Source of the DNA: Vitrella brassicaformis | Taxonomy: Eukaryota; Sar; Vitrellaceae | Direction of reading: 5' to 3' | Length of the DNA stretch: 29,530 nucleotides | Assembly: GCA_001179505.1 (NCBI GenBank) | Contig: CDMY01000475.1 | Coordinates: 5,035-34,564, forward strand | In this document: piece after piece, positions 1-10,163 of the stretch | Layout: the number at the start of each line of letters is the position of its first letter | Position numbering within the stretch: position 1 is the first letter of the stretch | The notes under the pieces: generated by a model | Told to the model about the DNA's origin: nothing | The model's database searches: none | Seen by the model: the letters and a program-made list of their open reading frames with translations, nothing else | Position numbers and translations under genes: made by a program

Positions 1-216
1 CGTGAGAAGGTCGAGGCGGGCGAGGTGGAGGTTGGTTGGATCCCATCCGCTGAGAACGTGGCAGATGTGCTCACCAAGAACCTGCCTGCAGGCAAGCACA
101 CACCAGTGACAGAGAAGCTGTTCAGCAACCCGTCACACGCCACGCAAGACTTCCTCTTACCGAGGGGCACAAGGATGGATGTGGAATCTGATGAGGAATC
201 CGATATGGATACATGA
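1..216 (+). mobile_element. Ty1/copia retrotransposon pol, C-terminal end (partial)
   Basis: The frame is open from the left edge to a TGA at 214-216. Its start contains GWIPSAENVADVLTKNLP, the signature that ends the RNase H domain of Ty1/copia polyproteins (family knowledge: an 'N-ADxLTK-LP' motif close to the pol C-terminus). About 40 residues follow, ending in an acidic tail rich in Asp, Glu and Ser. The rest of pol, gag and the 5' LTR lie outside the window. A purine run and an LTR follow on the same strand, as expected for an element in plus orientation. Whether the element is intact cannot be judged from this end alone. Confidence 0.88.
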
Positions 217-281
217 GGGAGGCAGAGCAGATGTAGATCTGGCAGATGGCTTCACTCTAGGCTTCGTAGAGGGTCTTGAGT

Positions 282-290
282 GAGAGGGGG
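282..290 (+). other. polypurine tract of the copia element
   Basis: Nine purines (GAGAGGGGG) lie directly before the TG that opens the LTR. This is the usual position of the primer for plus-strand DNA synthesis. Confidence 0.75.
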
Positions 291-545
291 TGTCGAAGGG
301 CACTCAAGCCCGAGCTTAGGCTGCTACGTCAAACGAGCAGCAGAGCCCACCGAAAACCGTCTGACCCACGAAAATTCCGTCTGGGGCTAGGTAGCTTCGT
401 GAAACGGAGCCTGCTATTCTGGGCCCAACGCCATAGCCTTGCAGTGCGTTACACACTGGGTCTTTCCAAAGAGAAAAGACTCTGACTCCATCTGCTTGGT
501 CATCAACTACTCTACGAGCAACTTGAGCACGCTATTTATCCGACA
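291..545 (+). repeat. 3' long terminal repeat of the copia element
   Basis: The segment begins TGTCG and ends CGACA, a perfect 5-base inverted terminal repeat with the TG...CA ends typical of LTRs. It starts right after the polypurine tract, and its 255 bp fit a short copia LTR. The host flank begins CGCAA (546-550), the predicted target-site copy, but the 5' flank is outside the window so this cannot be confirmed. Confidence 0.78.
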
Positions 546-551
546 CGCAAC

Positions 552-864
552 ATGCGTCGAGACGCTGGGGCTCGCCATGAAAGCTCGCATGTGAAATCCA
601 TTGCAAAGTGGCAGCAGCAATGGACATCTAAGTACGTGATTAGTTTTGACGACCACCACATCACCGCGCCCAAGTTCCACTGCACGGGGCGGCTGGGCAG
701 GGGCAAGGACTGCATCGTGAACGAGATCACGGCGTTCAGCGCAGGGGAAGCTGGCGCTCAAGACTGCCAACCGCCCAGCCAACAACGGCCTCATACTCGA
801 GGAGCTTGGGATCCTGCAGACCCTCACGGGCCGGACTGGCTGTGCTCTGCTGACCGGCTCATGA
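552..864 (+). pseudogene. frame-broken coding relict beside the LTR
   Basis: From about 552 the plus strand reads MRRDAGARHE, continues through VISFDDHHITAPKFHCTG, and runs to about 740. Beyond there this frame turns into low-information sequence, but the frame one base over reads AQGKLALKTANRPANNGLIL and then LEELGILQTLTGRTGCALL, ending at TGA 862-864. The two stretches look like one protein joined across a frameshift near 740-750. I do not recognise the family. It may be a gene fragment into which the copia element inserted, or part of an older element. The remaining bases, 865-950, show nothing further. Confidence 0.4.
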
Positions 865-950
865 ATCCATGCCTCCCAGACATACTTTGCCCTCGATTGA
901 AGCAAGTGACTCATAGTTCGTTCACATAGGCCGTCTTCGCGCAGACATGT

Positions 951-3900
951 CTATCTATCGGCTAGGCCTTCCTCGCCGGCCCTTTGGGCGCGGCCAAGTA
1001 CTTCTGTATCGGCGCCGGGCTGGTGGTCGCTGTCGGGCTGGTCGCCCACTCGCCTCTTGAGTGTGGCGATGGACGACCGCAGCAGCTTCATCGGGAACAT
1101 GTGGAACAGACACACCAACGAGTCACCTAAAACTCTGCATTTGATGGATGGCATGCAGAGAAAATTGGAGGTGTCTGTGTGTGTTCCTGTATGTGTGTGT
1201 GTGTCTGCATCTTTGTGTCCGATCCTCACCTGTACAGGTCTTCATCTCGGTAGTCGAGGGCGTCAAAACCCTGGATGAGACGGTTGACGTCACGCGGCGG
1301 CAGCAGCAGCGTAGGACCACCACCCCTACCCTCATCCCTCACGGCATTGTCTTCCTCCCCCTCCCCCCTCTGGCCCTCCCCGTCCGCTGCTCTGGCTGCG
1401 TCCAGCCCCTCTTTGAGCAGCGCCTTGGTCGCATCCGCAGCCACACGCAGGAACCGTTCATGCCTCACACCCTGCTGCGCCATCGCCCACAGCAACACAG
1501 CCACGTTCTCCAGCCGAATCGTGTCAGATCGACCCTCGTCGTGTGTCCCGTTGCTGATGTAATAGTGTGCGAGGGTGCTGGTGTTGGGTGATGATGGGAT
1601 CCGCAAAGCGATGGATGCGGGGGCGTCGGCTCGGTCCAGCCGTAAGAGCATCTCGTCAGCGATGGCTGTCAGCAGTGATGCGCCATGCTGCCATTGGTCG
1701 CCATTGGGTGGGCTCTTGTCCTTCCGCGCTGCCACGCCAAGCGCCAGGGCGAGATGGCCGAGCTGAACGTCGTGCAGAGTGCCCAATCCTGGACACAGAC
1801 AGACAGACAGACAGACAGACATTGATGGATGGATGGACGGACGGATGTCCCCGGCGTGTTGGCTCTCGTGTCTATCACTCACTGCACTGACCGTGTTGCA
1901 TGGCAGCCTGGCCGACGGCCTCGCAGACCTCCCTGTTGGCCCGGCCCATCTTGGCCACCGACCACACCATCAGACTCACGTCACGCCTGCATCCACATGA
2001 ACAACACATACATGCGCCCGCGTCTCCCTCCGGCCGCTCTCGACTCTGCGGCTCCCTCCCTCACCATACCATGGCCATGTGTGTGCCTTCTGTATGAGCA
2101 GCCGCCTGGCCGCCAACATGAGGGGCAGCGGCACACCCACACCCGCACGGGGAAACGCCGACATCTGACCACATACATCCATACATACATAGAGAGAAAA
2201 TGGATTTCTCCCCCTCTCAACGCTTCATCTCTCCTTCTCACTCACCAGGAGGCACAGCCCCCTTGATGTGAAGCTCTCCAGCCGTTTGGCGGCCTCTGCT
2301 GATGCGTCGGGGTGGTCATGGTCACTGGCCGCCGGCAGGCTGGGGACGAGCGCCTCAGCGAATGTGGTGAGCAGGAGGGGGTCGCGCCACGACCCACCAC
2401 CGCCGGACCGCTGCGCGTGCTCGGCCATGCTCCACGCCAGCTGAGCCAGATCCTGATCGACGGATGACACCACACACATACGCAGATTAGTGTGTGTATG
2501 AGAGAGAATGTGTTTGTGTTTGTGTCTTGGCCATCTTGACCTTTTCGTCGAATTCCATGAGGTGTTTGCGTGTCTGTCTGGCGAGCATGGAGAGGAGCGA
2601 CGAGGGGCATGACCGAATGAGGAGGAGAGAGCTGAAGAGCAGCGCCACCGAGCCGGCCGGGAACATCTCGACGCTGATAGATAGATAATGAATGGTTGGA
2701 CGGATGGAGACACAGAAAGAAGAAACAATGGAATTAATACGTCTGTGTGTCTTGATTGGGCGTGGCGTGTAGCTTGCTGACCTCTCCTCGTCAGCCAGCG
2801 ATTGCTGCACGGCGCTGCACACCTCAAGGTCGGCGAGGCCCAGCCTCTCCAGGCCCCACACTGCGAGTGCCATCTCCCTCGGGGATGTGTCGTCGATCTG
2901 CCGGATGAATGCAGCCCTCAACATGGCCAGAACCGTCTCGTTGCGATAGTCTACACAGACACATCCATCCACATGCACAGCCTCACATCAATGTATCTAT
3001 CGAACTGGGCGCTCTCCGCCACCCCTTCGCTCACCGCTCGATGCGGCGACCCATATGAGCGTCGACACATCGCTTGCCACCCCTGCCTCCTCCAGTCCCT
3101 TGGCCAGCTTCTCCCCCACCATCGCCCACACCCCTGCAGTCAGCGCCGCGATCTCCCCGCCGGTATCATCATCATCTGGCCCCTGCGTGTGGGTGTGCAG
3201 GTGTGTGATGGCGGTCAGCATCTGGGTCAGGTGGAAGAGCGTGAGCGCGTCGGGCCGCTGCAGCACGGCGCCCAGTGCGAGGGTGAGGTCGTCAGGGGGC
3301 AGGCTGTTGAGCTTGCACAACGCCCACAGACTCAGAGTCAGGTCACTCGCCGGGCCCATGCTCATCCTGACACAGAAAGGGACCACATCTCTCTGTATGT
3401 CGGTCAGCTGTCCGTCCGTCCTGCGACGGACTGACTGACCTGCCGATGACGTGGTGCCGCGCACCGGCGAGGAACATGCGTATGGTGGGGTTGGCGGGGC
3501 TGACGGTGCTGCGTGTGAGGCTCCAGAGGGTGAGTGACAGCTCCTTGGTGCTCAGCTGGTGCAAACCGAGCTGAAGCAGACGCTGGATGCCCACCAGATA
3601 CACCTCCTCGCGACCCAGACCGCGGCGCGCGTAGATGTACAGAATGCCGCTCACTTCCTGCACAGCAACACACGACCCATACCCATTGAGGGATGGAGTG
3701 GCTTGCCGGGCCGGCATGGGTGGGGTGGATGGGTCTGTGTTTAGTAGTAGTACCCTGCTGGTGCCTTCGTTGAGGAGGGATTCCAAAAAATCCGCGTCAA
3801 CGAGCTCCCTGTCGGACGGCGCGGTGTGCATTGCAAAGGCCACGATGCGCGGCACCAACGGGTCATCCCCACGCAACCTGCGATATGCACACACTCCCGT

Positions 3901-4848
3901 CGACAATGGTGCTGTGCTGCTGCCCCCGTCCCCTCCCTCCTTGTGTCTCTCACTGACCTCTTCCTGACGAGCCTGGCGATCTTCTCCTGCAGCCTGGCCG
4001 AGTGCACCCCAATCCTCGCCATGCCCCGCGCCATCCAGAAGGCGCTCATGGAGGAGCACCACCGGTCCTCCACCCCACAGTAGGCCACCACAACCCTCTC
4101 GATCACCCCCAGGGCCAGGGCACCCACTTGACCGTCCTCCAGCAGCATCGCCCGCCGTGACGCGGCGTCGTCGGCACGCGAAGTGCGGGGGTTCGAGGGG
4201 AAATCCAGGAAATGGAGAGAGAGTGCGTCGAGCAGACGGGCCAGCTGGGAGGGGCGGAGGGAGTCGACGAGGGAGGGGGAGGAGAGGAGGATCTCACACG
4301 ACTCCAGTAGCAGCACCAACACAGCTGCACCCACCCATGGATTGGGACACACATGAAATGAACCCGCGAGGCATCATTCACACGACTGCATGCCATGCAT
4401 TCACTGGCATGCATGCCTTTCGCACCCACCGTGTTGGTCTTTGATGTTAAGGTTATTCTTGACGCTTGGCGTGAGAGAGAAGGCCCGTAGAAGGTTGGCT
4501 ATAGCGCCGATGAGGTTGGGGTCGTGCCGTGACGAGCAGCGGATGACGTCCTGCCACAGGCGGCCCTCGATCGTCTTGCTCAGCGCCCGCCACAGCCGAG
4601 ATCCTCCGTACTGAAGGAGCAGAGCAGCCCACACGGACCAACACACGTCTGTCTGTCTCTCTGCCTGTGTCATGTGGATGGATAGACGCAAGACGTACGT
4701 TGAGGTCTCTGAGTCCGAGCGCCAGGTGCCCCAGGTGTGTCAGGTTCCCCGACGCCAGCAGATTTACTTCCGACCCCAGCAGCCAATCCTCCAAATCCTG
4801 CGAAACCATCACATACAAACAAGGCAACACCCCATGTCCAGTGTGTTG

Positions 4849-4880
<32 letters not shown>

Positions 4881-6046
4881 CCCGCAACACCCTCTCACTC
4901 CCACCTGACCTGAAGGAGCTGTGGCGATTGGTTGCTCTCCCACAGTCTGCCCAGCGCCCACACGAGCCGCGACACAAGCGCCAGTGGGACGGCCGATGAC
5001 TGGTTGGTGGCGGGTGCAGGGGATGACGTGGGTATGGTAGGGGACAGAATGGGGGGCTGCAGGAGGATGCCCTCGTCCTGGGCAGCCTTGAAGGCCTGCG
5101 CAAACGTCACCTGGACACAAACACGCCATGCCCACATAGAAGAGGTGGGTACGCATCTTTTCTTGCCTAAGTGGCTGTGTCCCCTCACCGCCAGGCTGAA
5201 TGCCTGTTTGTCGGTCCCCTGGGTGGACACAGCGTCCAGCGACTGCCACAGGGTGGTCAGGGATCTCTCCCTCTCCACGCGCACGTCACCCCTCTCAACC
5301 ACCACCCGAGCACTGCCCACGGCACGTGCCTCAAAAACGGCACTTTGCTGCTTAATCCCACCATCCTTGTGCCCGTTGGCCCACCGCTGGGCTTCTGTCT
5401 GTGTGCCGTTCAACCCGCTGCTGTGGGTGGTGGTGGTGGTGGGAGGGGCGATGTCTGCGATGCGCTGCTCCATCGACGAGGCGGTGAGCTCTTCGAAGGG
5501 CGTGGATGTTCGGGGACCGCGACGGCGCAGCGGAGTGCGGAACACCACCTGCACTCACACCACACACAGAGAGCACGACAGACAATGTGCAGATGTAACT
5601 AACAGAGAGAGGGCCTTCCTTGTACTCCCTCACTCACTGACCTCCACGGTAGGTGTGTTGCCGCTGTCGCCATCCCTCGCCCCGATTGTCTCCCGCTCGG
5701 CCACCCTCGCGGCCGCCTCCGCCCCGCCTCCCGTCGCCCTCGGTGCGACACCTTTGCCCTTCCGCCGACCCATTGCGGGCGCATGGCCTCTTCGAGGCAC
5801 ATTGCGCGATGACAGAAAGGCGGCGAGGGCGGCATCGGCACTCAGCCGTCGTGGGTGCTTCCTCCTGCTTGGGTGGAATGCCGCTGAAGGATGCCTCCTA
5901 CCGTCGGTCGCATCACTCGCAGGAGGCGACAGATGATGATGCCTGGAAGTAGCTGCTGCAGTCATGGTATGAAGCAGTGGTAAGAATGCCGTCAAGAGGA
6001 ACAGGAAGAAGCCGATAGCTGCTGTGCAGGTCGTCAGAGGCCGCAT
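951..6046 (-). CDS. FASTK-like/HPR/OPR-type helical-repeat protein, probable plastid RNA factor
   Basis: Sixteen exons join in phase to 1,242 residues: 5642-6046, 5189-5548, 4910-5110, 4699-4797, 4430-4610, 3958-4324, 3754-3877, 3440-3657, 3035-3366, 2782-2950, 2541-2673, 2246-2452, 2070-2164, 1892-1986, 1230-1788 and 951-1134. The start at 6046 puts a hydrophobic stretch (TTCTAAIGFFLFLLTAFLPL) at once behind MRP. A Ser/Arg/His-rich leader follows, so a signal plus transit peptide is likely. An upstream in-frame ATG at 6110-6112 would bury the signal. The body repeats a degenerate helical unit: LVWALGRL, LTLWSLTR, LSLWALCKL, LAVWGLERLGLAD, LAWSMAEHA, LMVWSVAKMG and LLWAMAQQG. Such units in alveolates and algae belong to organellar RNA-binding proteins (family knowledge). 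No C-terminal RAP domain is visible. Target and organelle are inferred. Confidence 0.72.
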
Positions 6047-6445
6047 GAGATCACCGCACCGAACGGCCAGCCCGACGCCCTCATCGCCGCTGACCAGGGG
6101 ACACCCAACCATCGCCGGCAGATGAGGAACAGACGGCCGCCATCGTGACTCGCTGACGACGCTCTCGCGGAATGCACTCTGCTATCGGCGCACGCACTGC
6201 TGCCCAGATCCGCCAAATTCGCAAGCTGTCTTCGCTTCAGCAGTCGAGGCTGCGTTGTGCAAAGGCGCTGATATACTGCCAAAGATAGACAGCGTCACTG
6301 GCACAAGATCGCCTCTGTGGCTGAGCTCGCAGCTGCCAAGGGGCGGGATCCGCTGTCTTGTTACCGGAGATCTGGCAGGTTGCGTGTCCATCCGCCATTG
6401 GTCCTCATTCATCCGAATGAGCGAAGCAGTGGCCGGCTCCAACAG
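6047..6445. promoter_or_regulatory. shared head-to-head intergenic region
   Basis: These 399 bp separate the start codons of two divergent genes that both encode helical-repeat proteins with predicted secretory leaders. The region must hold both 5' UTRs and promoters. I see no TATA-like box, and the low-complexity repeats common elsewhere in the window are absent. No specific binding site can be named with confidence. Confidence 0.5.
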
Positions 6446-8647
6446 ATGAGCAGCGGTGAATGGCAAGCCAAACCGGTGCTGCTGCTGCTGCTGCTGACAC
6501 ACATCGCCTTGATCATCTGCTGCGGAGTTGGGAGTCAGTCGAAGGACGTCAGCATGACAGTCAAACGGACCCATCAGATGACGGGTTTTGTTGCCCCTGT
6601 GGGAGGGGCGGAGAGGAGGCGGCGAGCGAAGCATGGCGGCCTCACGGTGCTGCGGAGCCAGGTAAGCAGAAAAACAAACAAGACAGACGAAAAGATGCAC
6701 ATAATCCAATCCTTTCCTATGTGTGTTTCCTTCCTTTCAGGCAACTGTGCGGCGTCTGAAGGACAGCCAGGCCACCGCTGCCCCCCACCACACACCCTCC
6801 CCGCCCTCCCCGCCCTCCCCCGCACCACCACGATACCATCACCCAGTCAACGACACATCCACGACCAGCATCAGACAAGACCCCGTCCCACCGCCTATTC
6901 CCCCTCCCTCCCCCTCCGCCCCTCTCTCCAGCACCGAGCTTGAGGAGCTTTCGCAGAAGGTCGAGGCGGCCCTCAACGAGAAGTACACCATCATGATACC
7001 TGGGCCGGGTGCCGGTGGGCCGCCTGCGAGGCCGCTGGCGATGAACCTGGATCTGTGGCACTGGCGGGCTGACGCGCTGATCAAGGAGCGGCGGAAGGAC
7101 AAAGTTACCTTGGGGGTGAGGATACTGCGGCACTGCATCAGCCGGGACCCGCTGGATCCTCGCGCGTGGCTAATTCTCGCCAACTATGAGATCACTGCGG
7201 TCGGTGAGGCAGACCGACAGCAGCCACACATGGATGTATTGCGTTGCGTTGTGTTGCGTTGTGTTGTGTGCAGAAGAATATCACGGGTGCTCGTTGGCTG
7301 CTGGACGAGGGCGTCCGGAACTGCCGCAGGAGTGTCGACGTGCACGTGGCAGCCGGACGATTCGCACAGAGGGTATGGCACGATGCACGGAACGCTCTTG
7401 TCGCCCGTGCCGACCGATGCTGGCATCTGTGTGTGTGTGTGTGTGTAGTTTGACAAGGATTACCGCAAGGCGGTGGATCTGTTCAAACGGGCCAGCGAGA
7501 TCGACCCGAAAGCGTAAGTGACAATTAAAGACAGCGAGAGAGCGAGCAACAGCTGGACGGGTGTGCTGCATGGCATGTCGTGTGGTATACATACCAGCAC
7601 CTTGCCGGTGTTGGAGTTGGCCAACCTCCAATTCAACCTCCGAAACTACGACAGCGCAAGGTGTGTGATATCCCCACACATATGACCTGACCCATCTCCG
7701 CTCGCAGCCTCACCTCGCCTCAACCCACCTCTGCTCTCTTGTGTGTTGGTGGCGTGGCGTGGCGTGTCAGGCGTGTGTTGTTGGGTGCGTTGCAGCTCGA
7801 TGCGCGTCACGGTCGTGCGTATGAGATGCTGGGGCGGCTGGAGAGGGAGAGGGGGCAGCCGGCAGAGGCCGTCCGGTGGTTCACAGAGGGCACACGAGTC
7901 GACTCGGACAACATCGCACTCTGGCAGGGCCTCGCTCTGGCCCACGAGGCACTCGGGCACGTCGATGAGGCGAGGGACGTCATGCGCCAGGCCACAAGCA
8001 TGCCCTCATTCAGCAATAACTCATGGCTTTACCAGGTGAGGTGGGCCAGGCAGGGCAGGCCAGCCGGGCGGGACACACCGAACGAGAGGGTGACCATGAA
8101 GATTAGTGCTGTTGTGGTCTTGTGGCTACTTAACTGCACTTACACAGACATGGGGGTCTCTTGAGAGCCGTCACGGCGACCCTGTTCGAGCAGAGCAGCT
8201 GTTCGACAGGGCGCTCAAGCTCGACCCCACACGAGGGGCTGCGTGGCATGTAGGCATTGCACCAAGGCAACATGGAGGACGCCTCGACAGCAACCAACCA
8301 ACCCATGTGTCTGTCTGTGTCTGTGTCTGTGTCGATCGATAGTCGTGGGCCAAGTTGTGTGAGCAGCTGGGTGAGTACGGCCGTGCCCGTATGCTGTACT
8401 CCCATGGTGTAGAGGCCATCCCGGCCAACCAGCTGCTGTGGCTGTCGTGGGGGGAGCTGGAGGCCTCACTCGGGGACAACGACAAGGCACGATCCCTCTA
8501 CTCGTCAGCCCTCTCACGCAACCCCCGTGGACCCAAGTCAGCCCAGCTCTGGTGCAGCCTCGGCAAGCTTGAGGGGGCCGTGGTACGCACGCCTCCCTGT
8601 CTGTCTTATGCGCCTCCCCCCTCTCCCGCGCTCACACATGAAGGCGT

Positions 8648-8682
<35 letters not shown>

Positions 8683-9681
8683 TGTTGACTGGATGGATGG
8701 ATGGATGGCAGGGCAACGCGACGCGAGCGCGTGAGTGTTTCGCGACATCCCGTCAGGTGGCCTACCGTGCTGTGGACCAGGCGCTGTGCACCCTGGCGTG
8801 GGCGCAGTTCGAGGCGGCCATGCGCAACCCACCAAAGGCACGGCAGCTGTTCGAGGAGGCACTCACCGCGCAACGATCACTCAAAAGCATATGGGAAAGG
8901 TCATCCACCGAGAGAGAGAGGGAGAGAAGCATATGACCCACACACACATCTGTCTGTCTGTCTGACGGCATGCCCGGTCCCTCACCCTTCCCGTGTGTTC
9001 AGTTACGCGTTGTTTGAGGAGCTGTTGGGCAACGTGGGTCGTGCCATCGAGCTTCGTCAGCGGGCCACCTCAGCCCTCCGTCGCGACGCCGACTCGCCAG
9101 CCAACTCCCTCGCCCTGCAGTGGCTCAAGACGCGAGGAGACACCACAGTCGTCGACCCCCAGCAGGAGCCCATCGGGACTCTCCTCGACCAGGCCGGCGA
9201 TTTTTTCAGGAAGCTCCTCACCCCGCCGTCCGCCAAACCGGGCGGGGCGAGCGGCACGACCGTCAACCTCATGGCTGGCGAAATGGGCCCACAGCAGCAG
9301 CAGCACCAGCAACAGCCGTTTTACCCCGCTGTCCCGCTCTCCCCGCCTCAGCAGGTGGTGCGGCAGCGGGCGAGGCAAAGGCGTGCGAGGCGGGCGAGCC
9401 GGGAGGTGCGCATGATGGCCGAGTACGTCCGCACACGGAGCCAGCAACAGACACCAACGGCACAAGAGAAGAACACCCAAAGCTGCAGCAACGAGGTGGT
9501 GGTGGTTGACTACAGAGGGGGGTTGGGGTCGGGGTCGGGGGTGGAGAGGAGACCCCAGCGGCAGCAGACGGGTGGCCGTGTGAGTGCGAATGGTGCGGTG
9601 TTGGTGCGTGAGGGGGCGGGGGCGCCTTCGTCGAAGAAGACAGAGACACACAGGCAGGAGGAGGTGGCAGATGGGGCCTAG
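6446..9681 (+). CDS. TPR/HAT-repeat protein resembling plastid Mbb1/HCF107
   Basis: Ten exons join in phase to 791 residues: 6446-6661, 6741-7199, 7274-7372, 7449-7513, 7598-7660, 7771-8035, 8148-8249, 8343-8582, 8712-8899 and 9003-9681. The first residues are MSSGEWQAKP followed by the hydrophobic run VLLLLLLTHIALIICCGV and then an Arg/Lys-rich leader, which fits signal plus transit peptide targeting to a complex plastid. A Pro-rich linker follows. Residues about 175-590 hold roughly ten TPR/HAT units, for example ARMLYSHGVEAIPANQLLWL, KARSLYSSALSRNPRGPKSA and ARQLFEEALTAQR. This spacing matches the HAT-repeat plastid mRNA-stability factors Mbb1 (Chlamydomonas) and HCF107 (Arabidopsis). The last 200 residues are Gln- and Arg-rich and look disordered. 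A nuclear CstF77/Prp6-like role is the alternative, but the leader argues against it. Confidence 0.76.
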
Positions 9682-10163
9682 GGGGTGACCCAACGATCTG
9701 TGCATACACAATGTGCAGAGACGAGGGAGGCACAGCAAGGGGTGTGGTGGTTGGCTGGTTTCTCGAGTGTGTTGGGATGGACAGGACAGCAGCATAGGAG
9801 GAAGGAAGGAACCACAGGAAGGGAAGGCCCTATGTGTATGTGTGTCATATATGAACACGCACGTGTGCACCGCACATTGCGAGTGGGTCGTGGGGATCCT
9901 CGTTAAACGAAAACGTCCCTCCATCAGTCCTCATGCATCCATCCATCCATCCATTTATGACGTGAGTCCAAACCGTGGCGTGTGTGGTGTGATGGTCCAA
10001 AAGCCCCTAAAACCCCTTACCCCGGCCCGCGCGGTGCCATGGTGTTTTCCCTAGCCCCTCTCACCCTCCCTCTCTCTCCCTCTCTCTCTTGCTCTCGCGA
10101 ACAGAGTACTCCCTCCCCTGCCTGTGTCTAGGTTATCAATTATGTGTGTGTGTGGTAGTTAGT
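9682..10163. other. tail-to-tail intergenic region
   Basis: The plus gene ending at 9681 and the minus gene ending at 10164 converge here, so the stretch holds two 3' UTRs. It contains a (CATC)n run near 9937-9955 and a CT-rich tract near 10055-10095. The left edge of the large duplication falls inside it at about 9836. I see no gene in it. Confidence 0.6.

Noticed and set aside
951-1134. RAP domain at the C-terminus of the helical-repeat protein
   Set aside because: The last exon lacks the expected RAP pattern and is short and hydrophilic.
1797-1850. CRISPR-like or phage-type array from repeated CAGA/GATG units
   Set aside because: These are uninterrupted 4-bp microsatellites inside an intron, with no spacers and no cas genes.
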